DNA of 64,000 nucleotides from Dehalobacter restrictus DSM 9455 (GTDB taxonomy: Bacteria; Bacillota; Desulfitobacteriia; Desulfitobacteriales; Syntrophobotulaceae): positions 2,281,001 through 2,345,000 of the forward strand of contig NZ_CP007033.1 in the NCBI RefSeq assembly GCF_000512895.1. Reading direction: 5' to 3'. The position numbers were made by a program, and so were the translations under genes. Positions 51,444-62,758 of this stretch are shown here, piece by piece (positions within the stretch are counted from its first letter, which is position 1; each line of letters begins with the position of its first letter). Below the pieces are notes generated by a model. The model did no database searches. It saw only the letters and a program-made list of their open reading frames with translations, and had not been told where the DNA came from.

Positions 51444-52634
51444 CTATTCGTTTACTGTCGCATGCTTCGGTTTCGGCAAAGGATTGACAAAGATAAATAC
51501 AATACTCGCTACTGCAAGTCCGATCATGCACCATACCATCGGCATTGCAAGCATATCTCCGGTAACAGCACCGACAAAAGAGATAAAGTAACCTGAAAAG
51601 AAAGCAAAGATATTGACGGCAGCCAACAAGACAGATGTGCTGAGCGCGACTTCCTGGGGACTGGCAATCATGCCGGCGATCATATAACAGGCCGGCAATA
51701 CGATAGAGAATGAAGCGCCGGCTATCGCCATGCCTATCGCAACGAGAACGATATTTCCGGAATAGATGACCAGCGCATAACCAACCGCACCGAGCAGCAA
51801 GCCTAACGCCACGACATATTTTTTAATGGCTTTGAACAAAGGACCATAAACAAAGCCGCCACCCATACCGCCCAGGGTGAATACCGACAGCACCATACCG
51901 GCAACAGCAGGACCGCCTAAATTATTCTTTTGCAGAAATCCGGACATGAGGATGGCGGACGGGAATATTAAAATGATATAGATGCCGAGTAATAATGCTG
52001 TCAGCAAAACGCCTCCGCGAATTCTGACCTTTGGTTTCTCCGCTCCCGCAGGCTGTTCAACCTTGGGCGGTTCTGTCAGGAAGATCAGAACAAGGATCAA
52101 AGAAAGAATACCCAACGCGTGTGAATAGAAACTGTATTGCCAGCCGATTTCAGCCAGTGCGCCGCCCGCAAACTGCATGACGATTGCGCCCAAATTCATG
52201 ACCATTGATCCCATTCCCAACATGGTTGCTCTTTTGTTACCCTCGTAGACACTGAGAACAAGCGCATTGCCCATAGGTGTAATGAAGCCAAAGCCTATAC
52301 CGAATATAGCTCTTTCGATCAGAATGACGGTCATACTATTTGCAAATACAGGCGCAAGACCGCCTACAAGATAAAATAACATACCAATGATTATTATAGT
52401 TTTGTATTTAACTTTATTCCCTGCCAACGCACCAGCGATCAATGATGCCGGAATCATCAACAAAGACGGCAACGTTGATATTAAGGCTATTGTCGACATG
52501 GGCACGTTTGGAAACGCCGCCGAGATACTGGCCAGTGCTGCCGAAACGTTACCGGCCGACATGGTGATGACATATACCGACATAATTGCAAATGCGACGA
52601 TAAACGGACTTTTCTTTTCTTTTTCTGATAGCAT
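51444..52634 (-). CDS. MFS transporter
   Basis: 396 aa with about 12 membrane helices and the MFS loop patterns (LISTLPSLLMIPASLIAGAL, RAIFGIGFGFITPMGNALVL). Substrate unknown. It lies 63 bases downstream of the methyltransferase gene on the same strand, so it may import the methyl donor that enzyme uses. GGAGGG precedes the ATG. Confidence 0.9.
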   Translation of the reverse strand: MLSEKEKKSPFIVAFAIMSVYVITMSAGNVSAALASISAAFPNVPMSTIALISTLPSLLMIPASLIAGALAGNKVKYKTIIIIGMLFYLVGGLAPVFANSMTVILIERAIFGIGFGFITPMGNALVLSVYEGNKRATMLGMGSMVMNLGAIVMQFAGGALAEIGWQYSFYSHALGILSLILVLIFLTEPPKVEQPAGAEKPKVRIRGGVLLTALLLGIYIILIFPSAILMSGFLQKNNLGGPAVAGMVLSVFTLGGMGGGFVYGPLFKAIKKYVVALGLLLGAVGYALVIYSGNIVLVAIGMAIAGASFSIVLPACYMIAGMIASPQEVALSTSVLLAAVNIFAFFSGYFISFVGAVTGDMLAMPMVWCMIGLAVASIVFIFVNPLPKPKHATVNE

Positions 52635-52697
52635 AATTTTCCCTCCATTTTATGTTACATATATTTCAATGTAATTCTTGCTAGCTGTCAGCAATCT

Positions 52698-53675
52698 TTA
52701 GAACATACGGTATTTAAGCCACTCATCCTTCAATGCGCCCAATCGATCATCCCCAACGAAGACGCTGTTGCCGCGTTCGTTAATAATTGAAGGCCATAAA
52801 AAAAATCCTGGTTTTTTGTACTCAGTCAAGCAACGCCTAACCTCAGCGCGGATCATCTCTTCGTCTGCGCCAATATAGGACGGGGGTCCCGACGAATCCC
52901 AACCGCCTTCAACTGCGAGCTGTCCCCGGTACTTATCAAGAATCCCGGCCAGATCATTCATTGGCTGCGCAGACTGCCAAAAACTCACACCTATTTCGAC
53001 CATATCCGGAATAATGTCTTCGCATTTCCCGCAGTCATGAATATTGAAAAGCACGCCTCGCTTCGTCACAGCCTCCGCCATTCTTGCCCAATAAGGTTTT
53101 ATAAGCTTTCTAAATGTCTCCGGGGACATGAACAATCCGCGCGCCGTAGCATTGTCATCTCCAAGACAATAAATATCCGGGTTGTAAGCATCGATTGATT
53201 TGTTAATATAGGCGATCTTATATTCGGTAACGGCTTCAAAAAAGTCCATGCACGCCTGCGGTTCCATCACAAGAGCGCAAAGTGCTTCTTCAAAGGTCAT
53301 AAAAGACACCAACCGTTGAAATGGTCCTAAGCCATCCATAATCTCAACGAGTTTCTCTTCCCCGTCACTCGGCGGCCTCCTATTTATTTCCGCCTCAGCC
53401 ATAGCCTTAAAGTCCATAGAGGCGACATCGGGGATTTTTACGTGTTTTTCCCATTCTGTAACGTCGTCAAACAACATAAATCCTGGCTTTGGTATACTGC
53501 CTTCCTTCGTTGCTACCCAAGGAACGCCAAAAATATCAGTACCATTTCTCATTAACGGCGCTTCCTGATCAAGAGAGGCCATGCCGGCTAATTGAACATC
53601 TTCGTGAGAAAGCGGCACATATTCCGGCTTTCCGCCGTAGATAGATTCCAGCGCATTCTGTTTTGGGGTCATCAT
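52698..53675 (-). CDS. Uroporphyrinogen decarboxylase-family methyltransferase
   Basis: 325 aa. UroD-like barrel with N-terminal LESIYGGKPEYVPLSHEDVQ, the His-Asp-Cys-x-Cys zinc-type motif FNIHDCGKCEDIIPDMVEIG and C-terminal GWDSSGPPSYIGADEEMIRA. This pattern fits corrinoid methyltransferases of the MtaA/MtbA/MtvB type rather than heme synthesis. Remnants of a corrinoid protein and a CobW-like GTPase lie upstream. GGAGGAAAAATT precedes the ATG. Confidence 0.85.
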   Translation of the reverse strand: MMTPKQNALESIYGGKPEYVPLSHEDVQLAGMASLDQEAPLMRNGTDIFGVPWVATKEGSIPKPGFMLFDDVTEWEKHVKIPDVASMDFKAMAEAEINRRPPSDGEEKLVEIMDGLGPFQRLVSFMTFEEALCALVMEPQACMDFFEAVTEYKIAYINKSIDAYNPDIYCLGDDNATARGLFMSPETFRKLIKPYWARMAEAVTKRGVLFNIHDCGKCEDIIPDMVEIGVSFWQSAQPMNDLAGILDKYRGQLAVEGGWDSSGPPSYIGADEEMIRAEVRRCLTEYKKPGFFLWPSIINERGNSVFVGDDRLGALKDEWLKYRMF

Positions 53676-53684
53676 AATTTTTCC

Positions 53685-53829
53685 TCCGTCATATTAATTT
53701 TATTGTCGATCAGAGTTTCGAGTACCTTTTCGTCTAAATCACACGGATAATAGATGAAGCGTTAACGGCGTCGACAATTCTCTGTTTCCCAAATTCGACG
53801 GCTAGAGCGATATCGCTGATTTCCGAAAT
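53685..53829 (-). pseudogene. Corrinoid-protein remnant
   Basis: After AAAGGAGG the minus strand reads SEISDIALAVEFGKQRIVDA and, in another frame, CDLDEKVLETLIDNKIN. These resemble the N-terminal helical cap of methyltransferase corrinoid proteins with a deletion and frameshift. The B12-binding domain is gone. It lies directly before the methyltransferase gene. Weak, but consistent with a lost partner. Confidence 0.35.
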
Positions 53830-53897
53830 ATGTCATTCCTCCTTTGATTTTTCAGGCAATTTTTTACCTGCAAGTCTAATATGTTTGCTGCATGACG

Positions 53898-54227
53898 TTA
53901 TGATTCGCCACCCAGCATTGCCTGTAAAATATTAGCACCAATTTCCGCTATACCACTTACGCGATAATAAATCGCATTTCCATTGATTTCACGCGCGTCT
54001 TTCTCCACCGCTTCCGCTTCTTCCGGACTCACAAGATCTGTTTTGTTTATAAGTACTGTATGTGCGCCGCTCAGCTGACCAATAATCAGATTCTCCAACG
54101 GAATGCGCAGCCACTGCCATCGGCCTGCATCAATGATTACAGTAATCTGAGCATTAACTCTAAGGTGTGTAGATAGGGCCTCCGAGACATTGCTCGGAAA
54201 AGCGACACCAGTTGTTTCCAATGCCAA
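53898..54227 (-). pseudogene. CobW-type GTPase, N-terminally truncated
   Basis: 109 residues with the E-x2-G-VAFPSNV segment, ITVIIDAGRW and the G4 motif INKTDLVSPEE of the CobW/HypB/UreG-like GTPases. The Walker A loop and the first ~90 residues are missing; upstream sequence is AT-rich, with no matching frame. Such GTPases help reactivate or load metal/corrinoid proteins. Probably non-functional. Confidence 0.75.
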
Positions 54228-54367
54228 CTTGTGAAAAATGCGGATATTCAGTATAATTTAATAATAACTTGGTGTCGGCTTATATGCTATATATCGAAAC
54301 GACAATTGTTGAGGTGTCTTTCATTTAAGAAACTGTATCGCGCGTACAGTGAATATCGGGAGGCTGT

Positions 54368-55819
54368 ATGAAACTGAATATTTGGATGCTCGCACAATGG
54401 CTGAAGGAATATGACCCCATTCTGACCATGACTGGCGGCGCTGATGAAATCGAGGGAATGCAGTTTTTGTCCAGTTTTTCCCCGAAGGGCCGTCGGCATA
54501 TCTATATCGGCAGGGCAAAGGATTTTTTGAGCGGGAATACGTCCGAAGAAGTTTTGCTGACACATGGCAACGACGTCATCAGTTTACGGTCCTTGGATAT
54601 GGACGAGATATCCAGCAAAATCATCGATTGCTTTGAGTTTTATAACAATTGGGAAAGTATGGTTTTTGAGAGCGCGCAGCTGGAGCATCCCGAGCAGCGC
54701 ATAGTGGACGCCTGCAACAACCTGATTGGCCCGATATTAATTGTAGACCTGAAGCTGAATCTCATTGCATATTCCAAAAACTATAAACCCGGTGAAATCA
54801 ACCAGTTTTGGGACGAGTATATCAAATTGAACAAGTCCTCCCTAAAATCCATACACATGATGAATTCCAGCAATTCCATAAAGCTGATTCCCGTTCGGCA
54901 TAATCGACTCGTATATGAGGAACCCGTGGCTGCGCCTTACTCCTACGGAATCATGGTCAGCTACTGCGATAAAGACGACAACCTGATTGGGCAATGCGTG
55001 TTATGCATGAATCACCCGATCACGCCGCGTGAACTATGCCTGGCCAAAACGATCGAAGCTGCGCTTGCCTCGATCGCTCAGAACACGACTGGCAGCACTT
55101 TCATTAATTTCGCACAGTCGATCGTATTCGAAGCCTTGTCCTCAGGGAGCCTGGCGGAATACAACCAAAAAAAGCTCATTGCACTGATGGATTGGGATGA
55201 GGATGTCTCTTATCAGGTGACCGTTTGCAAAATAAACGGAGCGCCAACGAACGGCAACCTTATGATGTATCTCAGTGGCCTGAGCGAGTGCTTTAAAAAG
55301 ACGATCGGTCTTATTTTTCAGGAACAGCTCGTTTTCTGTCATCAGGCGGACGCATTTGCAGAGGACCAGCTGTTATCGACAATTCCGAGTGTGATCCCGT
55401 TATTTGTAGGTGTGAGTGCCCAATTTGTCAATCTTGGAGAGGTGGCGATTTACCATAGGCAGGCGTCAATCGCGGTAAAACGAGGAATTGAACAAAACAA
55501 AAGCTTGACACACTTTCGCGACTGCGCGATCGATGTGCTCGTTTTCGAACCGGACAGGGATTTCTGCCGCCATTGCGTCCATCCTGGAGTCCGGTACCTA
55601 AAGGATTACGACGACGAATATGGGACGTCGTATAGCCTGACGCTGCGCAACTACCTGCAGTCTGAGCGCAGTTATTTATTGACGGCTCAGCAGCTGTTTA
55701 TCCACCGCAACACTGCTGTATACCGCCTTGAAAAAATCAATGAATTGTACCGTTTTAATCTGGATGACCCAGAGGAACGGGAGCATATTCTGTTCTCCTT
55801 TCGCTTGCTTGGATGCTAA
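54368..55819 (+). CDS. PucR/CdaR-type transcriptional regulator
   Basis: 483 aa. N-terminal sensing region (~1-290), GGDEF-like middle segment, and C-terminal PucR HTH near residues 425-475 (LRNYLQSERSYLLTAQQL, FIHRNTAVYRLEKINEL). Related PucR-type regulators control aromatic, purine or methyl-substrate use. It is divergent from the GTPase-corrinoid-methyltransferase run, so it may regulate it. GGGAGGCTGT precedes the ATG. Confidence 0.85.
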   Translation: MKLNIWMLAQWLKEYDPILTMTGGADEIEGMQFLSSFSPKGRRHIYIGRAKDFLSGNTSEEVLLTHGNDVISLRSLDMDEISSKIIDCFEFYNNWESMVFESAQLEHPEQRIVDACNNLIGPILIVDLKLNLIAYSKNYKPGEINQFWDEYIKLNKSSLKSIHMMNSSNSIKLIPVRHNRLVYEEPVAAPYSYGIMVSYCDKDDNLIGQCVLCMNHPITPRELCLAKTIEAALASIAQNTTGSTFINFAQSIVFEALSSGSLAEYNQKKLIALMDWDEDVSYQVTVCKINGAPTNGNLMMYLSGLSECFKKTIGLIFQEQLVFCHQADAFAEDQLLSTIPSVIPLFVGVSAQFVNLGEVAIYHRQASIAVKRGIEQNKSLTHFRDCAIDVLVFEPDRDFCRHCVHPGVRYLKDYDDEYGTSYSLTLRNYLQSERSYLLTAQQLFIHRNTAVYRLEKINELYRFNLDDPEEREHILFSFRLLGC

Positions 55820-55984
55820 CGGATGATTTTGCTACGGTCGGAGACTGCGCACAGGCTCGCAATCCCGTGTTCGCAACTGGGAAGGTTTCCTCGTTGCGTT
55901 GCATCTGTAATCTTCTGACTTTTGCAAAGCGAGGACAGTCAGAGTGACCGTCCTGGCTTATTTGCATATTAAACACAATTGTGA

Positions 55985-56119
55985 TGGAATCTCCGAAAAC
56001 AGGAATTATCAGACGGCAAAATCACCGAAGAAGAATATGCCGAGTGGAAATTCAACTGGTCTGACACCGCTGATGATTGCTGCAAATTCCAGCCCAAGAA
56101 AAATTGGAGAAGAACATAA
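55985..56119 (+). pseudogene. Small phage/element-type protein remnant
   Basis: In-frame codons read LRKQELSDGKITEEEYAEWK and FNWSDTADDCCKFQPKKNWR before TAA. It looks like the end of short proteins common in Firmicute mobile elements (ITEEEYxEWKxNWP). There is no start or full domain. Apart from it and the terminator at 56119-56158, nothing is seen in 55820-56270. Confidence 0.4.
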
Positions 56120-56158
56120 AAACGTCCTCTGAAAACTCGTCGTTTCCAGAGGACGTTT
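56119..56158. terminator. Terminator near the end of guaA
   Basis: AAACGTCCTCTG and CAGAGGACGTTT pair over 12 bases, followed by TTATCC on the plus strand and an A run on the other side; it can serve either direction. Confidence 0.7.
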
Positions 56159-56270
56159 TATCCTTCTGTAATTTGTAGGTGGTTACGAAGTTAGTATCAA
56201 ATCAGCATCAACACTGATTTCACCCCTTTAAAATAATCAGTATTCTCAAGGCTTCCTGGACTTCGCGCCA

Positions 56271-57812
56271 TTATTCCCACTCAATCGTTCCGGGGGGTTT
56301 AGAGGTAATGTCATAAACCACGCGGTTCACACCGTGGACTTCATTGACGATCCTGTTCGAGATGACTTCGAGCAGTTCGTACGGCAGCTTTGCCCAGTCG
56401 GCCGTCATCGCATCGTCACTCGTGACCGCCCTTAAGACGATGGGATAACCGTACGTGCGTCCATCTCCCATCACGCCGACACTGCGGATAGAGGGCAACA
56501 CCGCAAAGTATTGCCATACCTCCATGTGGAGTCCGGCTTTAATAATCTCTTCCCTGACAATTGCATCCGCTTCTCTTAAATGATCCAGCTTTTCCGGCGT
56601 GATTTCGCCGATGATACGGATTGCAAGCCCCGGGCCTGGGAATGGCTGGCGCCAGACAATCTCTTCCGGCAAGCCAAGTTCCAGTCCGACTTCCCGGACT
56701 TCATCCTTAAAAAGCATCCGTAAAGGTTCGATCAGTTCGAACTGCATATCTTCAGGCAGCCCGCCAACATTGTGGTGCGTTTTAATGGTTTCAGCCGTTT
56801 CGGTGCCGCTTTCTACAATATCCGGATAAAGCGTACCCTGTACCAGAAAATCAATCTGGCCTAACTTACGGGCTTCATCTTCGAACAGCCTGATAAATTC
56901 ATTGCCAATCCGTTTGCGTTTTTCTTCCGGTTCGGAAATTCCTTTCACCTTAGCCATAAAACGTTCCGAAGCATCGACGAAATCCAGATTCAGGTGAAAC
57001 TTTCCAATAAACGTATCCTTGACCTGCTCCGATTCATTCTTGCGCATAAATCCATGATCGACATAAATACAGGTTAGCTGATCCCCGATCGCTCTATGAA
57101 CAAGCACTGCGGCAACAGAAGAATCGACCCCGCCGCTTAACGCGCATAAGACCTTTTTATCTCCGACTCTCTTCCTGATCTCCTGTACCTGGGATTCAAT
57201 AAAGGATTCCATGGTCCAGTTGCCCTGGCAGCTGCATACCCTGTATAGAAAGTTCTCAAGCATTGCCTGTCCTTCCGGGGTATGTTTGACTTCGGGATGA
57301 AATTGGACGCCGTAAAAGTTCTTTTCCGGACAGTAGATTCCCGCAACCGGTGTATTGGCGGTAAAGGCAGCCCGGATGAAACCGGCAGGCAGTTCCAGCA
57401 CTGAGTCCCCATGACTCATCCAACACTGACGAGCACCTTTGAGTCCGTGCCAGACCCCTTCATTATATTCAATCGTGATCTCTGTTTTCCCATATTCATG
57501 GGCTTGCGGTCTCTCCACACGTCCGCCTAGCTGTACGGTCATCAGCTGCATACCATAACAGATTCCGAGGATCGGTACCCCCAGTTCATAGATTGCCGGG
57601 TCAATGAAAGGCGCGCCCTCCTGATTGACACTAGCGGGACCTCCCGAGAAAATGATTCCTTTCGGGGCCATGGCTTTAATCTTCTCTACAGGGGTCTTAT
57701 ATGAAATCATCTCTGAATATACTTTTGCTTCTCTGACCCGGCGCGCAATCAGCTGATTATACTGTCCACCAAAGTCAAGAACCAACACCAGTTCACGTTC
57801 CACTTGCATCAT
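56271..57812 (-). CDS. guaA: GMP synthase (glutamine-hydrolysing)
   Basis: 513 aa, full length. N-terminal class I amidotransferase with catalytic Cys in GICYGMQLM and His-Glu in [16 protein letters not shown]-pyrophosphatase P-loop [18 protein letters not shown]-terminal dimerisation domain ending [13 protein letters not shown]. It converts XMP to GMP. Next to hpt, both supply guanine/hypoxanthine nucleotides. Confidence 0.98.
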   Translation of the reverse strand: MMQVERELVLVLDFGGQYNQLIARRVREAKVYSEMISYKTPVEKIKAMAPKGIIFSGGPASVNQEGAPFIDPAIYELGVPILGICYGMQLMTVQLGGRVERPQAHEYGKTEITIEYNEGVWHGLKGARQCWMSHGDSVLELPAGFIRAAFTANTPVAGIYCPEKNFYGVQFHPEVKHTPEGQAMLENFLYRVCSCQGNWTMESFIESQVQEIRKRVGDKKVLCALSGGVDSSVAAVLVHRAIGDQLTCIYVDHGFMRKNESEQVKDTFIGKFHLNLDFVDASERFMAKVKGISEPEEKRKRIGNEFIRLFEDEARKLGQIDFLVQGTLYPDIVESGTETAETIKTHHNVGGLPEDMQFELIEPLRMLFKDEVREVGLELGLPEEIVWRQPFPGPGLAIRIIGEITPEKLDHLREADAIVREEIIKAGLHMEVWQYFAVLPSIRSVGVMGDGRTYGYPIVLRAVTSDDAMTADWAKLPYELLEVISNRIVNEVHGVNRVVYDITSKPPGTIEWE

Positions 57813-57898
57813 CCTTTCAACATTTCAACATTTCAGTACTGAGACTTATGATATGATTTTTCTTAACTGGCAGTAAAATGGAGTAATCTCTTTTGATT

Positions 57899-58438
57899 TT
57901 ATTTCTCATAAACCTCGGGCTTCAAAACGCCAATATACGTGAGGTTCCTGTACATTTCGTCATAATCAAGCCCATAGCCGACTGCAAACTCATTTGGTAT
58001 CACAAAGCCATTGTAATCAGGCTGAATATCGACCTGTCTCCGCTCCGGCTTGTCCAGAAGCGTGACAATCTTCAGGCTTAAGGGTTGTCTCCTGAGAAGG
58101 TTTTCCTTCAAGTATTTCAGCGTAAGCCCTGTATCAACAATATCCTCAACAATCAGGACGTGTTTGTCTTCGACACTGGTTTCCAGATCCTTCAGTAGTC
58201 TGACGGCTCCTGAAGAACGGTTGGAGCTCCCATAGCTTGAAACGGCCATAAAATCATATCTCAACGGAATTCTTATTTGCCGGATCAAATCTGCAAAAAA
58301 AGGCACAGCCCCTTTAAAAATACCAATGGTCAGAAGATCCTTGCCAAAATATTCGTTGGTAATCTGTTCACCCAGTTCGGCCACCCTTTTTTTTAGCTGT
58401 TCCTCGGTTATCAGCACCTTCGCAATCTTTCTTTCCAT
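57899..58438 (-). CDS. hpt: Hypoxanthine phosphoribosyltransferase
   Basis: 179 aa from the ATG at 58438 (TAGGA upstream; GTG at 58447 possible). PRPP motif [18 protein letters not shown], and the flexible-loop [14 protein letters not shown] segment. Salvages hypoxanthine and guanine. Upstream of guaA on the same strand. Confidence 0.95.
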   Translation of the reverse strand: MERKIAKVLITEEQLKKRVAELGEQITNEYFGKDLLTIGIFKGAVPFFADLIRQIRIPLRYDFMAVSSYGSSNRSSGAVRLLKDLETSVEDKHVLIVEDIVDTGLTLKYLKENLLRRQPLSLKIVTLLDKPERRQVDIQPDYNGFVIPNEFAVGYGLDYDEMYRNLTYIGVLKPEVYEK

Positions 58439-58496
58439 TCCTACCACTCCATTAAGCTATTACCACTGAATTATATCACAAGTTGAACAGGATAAA

Positions 58497-58550
58497 AAAG
58501 AAGATACTGCAAAAACTGCATTCGAACAGCGTTTTTGCAGTACCTTCTTT
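58497..58550. terminator. Strong bidirectional terminator
   Basis: AAAGAAGATACTGCAAAAAC and GTTTTTGCAGTACCTTCTTT pair over 20 positions (one mismatch), with T runs on both sides. It closes the gene ending at 58566. Confidence 0.85.
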
Positions 58551-58565
58551 TATGAAGCCAGACAT

Positions 58566-59231
58566 TTACTCTGCCGTTTCAGGCGGCTGGATTGAAATCT
58601 TTCTTCCGATATCCTTAAATTCCAGGATCAGGGTCATCGGTTCTCCGGTTTCTTTGTTTTGCGCTCTCACTTCAACCTGCGTTACAGTTTTGGTGCTTCT
58701 GGTGATATAGAGCGTGTACTCAAAACCGGTCCATAGAGTTTCCATCATCTGATTCTGTACACTTGGTTTTAGCGTGCATACCCAGCATTTCTTGCTGTTT
58801 AGTTCTTTCTCTCCTTTAAGCATCACCTCACCGATCTCTTTCAACTGCAGACTGGCCAAAGGGTTAAGCTCCACCAGAAAGACTTTTTGGGCAACTGATA
58901 CATCGCTGAATTTTACCCACGCTTTGCTGAAAGGGTCCTTGTTGTAGAGAACATCACCCACCTTAATCATCTCAACTTTGCTTCCCGCCAGCTGACCCTG
59001 AATCTGAATGTTTTCACCGCTCTTATAGCCGGTAATCCTCGTCAGTAACCGCGCTTTGCCATCCACTGTCTGCTGCTGCGTTAAAGCATAAGAAAATGAA
59101 TTGGCTTTGTTCAGGTTTTCCAGGCCCAAGATAACCAGCTGCTGCGGATCGGGCTGACGCATTATGGTAATCATTCCTCCAATGACGAACAAAAAAATGA
59201 TGATGGAACCGACAATGATTTTCTTTTTCAT
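58566..59231 (-). CDS. Membrane-anchored LolA/LppX-like protein
   Basis: 221 aa. One N-terminal helix (IIVGSIIIFLFVIGGMITIM) without lipobox Cys, then a beta-rich domain (FSYALTQQQTVDGKARLL, ENIQIQGQLAGSKVEMI, CWVCTLKPSV) whose pattern resembles LolA/LppX-type lipid-carrier folds. The function is not known. GGAGGGCAAGGT precedes the ATG. Confidence 0.65.
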   Translation of the reverse strand: MKKKIIVGSIIIFLFVIGGMITIMRQPDPQQLVILGLENLNKANSFSYALTQQQTVDGKARLLTRITGYKSGENIQIQGQLAGSKVEMIKVGDVLYNKDPFSKAWVKFSDVSVAQKVFLVELNPLASLQLKEIGEVMLKGEKELNSKKCWVCTLKPSVQNQMMETLWTGFEYTLYITRSTKTVTQVEVRAQNKETGEPMTLILEFKDIGRKISIQPPETAE

Positions 59232-59359
59232 ACCTTGCCCTCCTGGCGGAGTTCTTACTTAATATTATGACCGGCTAAATCAAGGTATTACTGGTAATTC
59301 CTGTTTGGGCTGAATTATCGATTATACGATTGCCTATTGGCAAATCCGAAATCAATGGA

Positions 59360-59674
59360 TCAAAAGCCGGGAGTCGCCATATCCACACCGGAAATTCGAT
59401 GTCGGTGGCCGTTGTCTACGGTCGTGTAGAAATCCCAATTATGCGCATGCCATCCATTCTTCAGCGGAATTGAAGGGCTCGAAACAGCTTTGTAGTAATG
59501 CGTATGTCCATGCTCATACAAAACGAAATTTTCTGAATGATGAACATGACTATCACCGGTTGAAATAGCTATTCCCGAAATATCCAAGCATTGATGAGAA
59601 TGCCCGTAATCGCAGGATGTATGCGTTGAACTTCCATGATTATGGTTTGGCGGGCTTTTCGCAGTTTGCACCAT
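59360..59674 (-). CDS. ymaF: YmaF family histidine-rich protein
   Basis: 104 aa from the ATG at 59674 behind AGAGGAGG. Very rich in His (NHNHGSSTHTSCDYGHSHQC, GDSHVHHSEN, YEHGHTHYYK, GWHAHNW, NGHRHRISG), in the HxH spacing of YmaF proteins from Bacillus and Clostridia. Possible metal binding; role not established. Confidence 0.85.
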   Translation of the reverse strand: MVQTAKSPPNHNHGSSTHTSCDYGHSHQCLDISGIAISTGDSHVHHSENFVLYEHGHTHYYKAVSSPSIPLKNGWHAHNWDFYTTVDNGHRHRISGVDMATPGF

Positions 59675-60063
59675 AAAAGATAACCTCCTCTTTCTATAAA
59701 ATATTTTCAGAGGAGATTTTTTGAGCATATTCTATTCTTCCATCTTTAACCAAATAAGTATTTAAGGTGCCATCCCGCTTTTTATATGACTAAATTAGTA
59801 GGCCAAGTTCCTCTGCAAAGTTTTTTTGCGAGGAAAGATATTTGGCCATTCCTAACCTGTCCCCGAAAACAACGGAGATACCCAAAGACGTTCACCGAAC
59901 TCTCTAAAAAGACCATCCATCTCGGACAGTCTACTTAATTCTTAAGACAAACATTTTAAGTCTAAACTTGTATAACTAGCATATATACTACTACAAATAT
60001 ATTTAGAATAATAAATTTCCAAAGGTAAAGCAACCAATTCTTCTTGAGAGGAGGAATTGGACT

Positions 60064-60165
60064 ATGACAAAACTCTATCAGACAATGATGATCATTTTTG
60101 GTTCCTGTTCCCTTCTTGTAAGCCTGATCGCTTTGATTATCCAAATAATTAAACTATGTATTTAA
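60064..60165 (+). CDS. Putative holin-like small toxin (33 aa)
   Basis: ATG at 60064 after GAGAGGAGGAATTGGACT. It reads MTKLYQTMMIIFGSCSLLVS and then LIALIIQIIKLCI, one hydrophobic helix with a short polar N-terminus, as in holin-like/BhrA-TxpA type I toxins. The strong site and hydrophobic helix support translation. An antisense RNA antitoxin would be expected but was not identified. 59729-60063 otherwise contains no gene. Confidence 0.6.
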   Translation: MTKLYQTMMIIFGSCSLLVSLIALIIQIIKLCI

Positions 60166-60193
60166 TTAAAAACTTGCCTAGATCTAGCCTTAT

Positions 60194-60240
60194 GTGTAAA
60201 AAGTAGCCGCCTACAAATTGAACTACTTTTTACACCAAGC
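60194..60240. terminator. Terminator after the holin-like gene
   Basis: GTGTAAAAAGTA and TACTTTTTACAC pair perfectly over 12 bases about 28 bases after the stop. Usable in both directions, as found between type I toxins and their antisense RNAs. Confidence 0.7.
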
Positions 60241-60443
60241 AATATGGTTGCTTTGCCCATCTATAAGGGAAATTCCTTATAGATTTTTTGTTCACAATTT
60301 TATTTTATGAGATTGATTAACCATTTATGATAAGACAAAAAAAAGAAAGAGGCTTCCCAAAAGTTCAGCAAACTAATGAGAAACCTCTAACCGAAGGATT
60401 TATTATAACCCCTATACCAGGAGATTATTTTTATCACCTTCAC

Positions 60444-60468
60444 GCTACCCCGTAGGGGATATTTTTTA
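60444..60468 (+). terminator. Short stem-loop with T run
   Basis: CTACCCC-GTA-GGGG then ATATTTTTTAT on the plus strand, in the gap between the holin-like gene and groEL. The stem is short; the T run faces plus-strand transcripts from the left. Confidence 0.45.
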
Positions 60469-60503
60469 TCAGCGCATGATATATCAATGGGTTTGGTCTT
60501 TTC

Positions 60504-62138
<1,635 letters not shown>

Positions 62139-62211
62139 CTAAATGTTCCTCCTTTAATTCTATCAAAAAATACTTTGGAATGTTATCTGATAAGTAATAC
62201 TGGGCTGTTAC

Positions 62212-62496
62212 TTAACCAATGACTGCCTGAATATCGGCTTCTCTTAAAATCAAATATTCGTTTCCGTCATATTTAACTTCTGTGCCGGCATATTTAGAAT
62301 AAATCACGCGGTCGCCGACGTTAACTTCCATTGGGATTCTTTCCCCTTTTTCAACTTTTCCAGGACCTACGGCAATCACTTCGCCTTCCTGAGGCTTTTC
62401 TTTTGCGGTGTCGGGCATAATGATCCCGCTCTTAGTTCTTTCCTCAGACGGGACCGCTTTAATAATTACCCTGTCAGCCAACGGTTTGAGTTTCAT
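62212..62496 (-). CDS. groS: Co-chaperonin GroES
   Basis: 94 aa. [39 protein letters not shown] (mobile loop), [18 protein letters not shown]. Upstream of groEL by 73 bases. GGAGGGAAAT precedes the ATG. Confidence 0.97.
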   Translation of the reverse strand: MKLKPLADRVIIKAVPSEERTKSGIIMPDTAKEKPQEGEVIAVGPGKVEKGERIPMEVNVGDRVIYSKYAGTEVKYDGNEYLILREADIQAVIG

Positions 62497-62547
62497 AAAA
62501 TAATTTCCCTCCTTGAAACCTTTATATTTTTATATTTCGCTTTATTG

Positions 62548-62574
62548 TTAGCACTCAATCAAGATGAGTGCTAA
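62548..62574. promoter_or_regulatory. CIRCE operator (HrcA site) of groESL
   Basis: Perfect inverted repeat TTAGCACTC, nine-base spacer AATCAAGAT, GAGTGCTAA. HrcA binds it and represses groESL when GroEL is free. It lies just downstream of the -10 box, covering the predicted start. Confidence 0.97.
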
Positions 62575-62586
62575 TACCTAGGTATA

Positions 62587-62615
62587 ATAATATGCAACGT
62601 CTGGTAGTATTGCAA
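62587..62615 (-). promoter_or_regulatory. Sigma-A promoter of groESL
   Basis: On the minus strand TTGCAA (62615-62610), 17 bases, TATTAT (62592-62587). Start expected near 62580, leading straight into CIRCE. Confidence 0.8.
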
Positions 62616-62758
62616 CCCCATCCACGCATAACTACGGACGATTAGAATTGATTATCACTTATTTTCTTCATCAATCTTTAAATTGCTATAACGCTTAATA
62701 AATACGTTATATAGAATAACCGTAATTTTCCTTATTTATTCATTACTGTTAGCAGATT

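Noticed and set aside
59962-60144. 60-residue minus-strand reading frame opposite the holin-like gene
   Set aside because: No ribosome site and atypical composition; it is the shadow of the 33-residue plus-strand gene.
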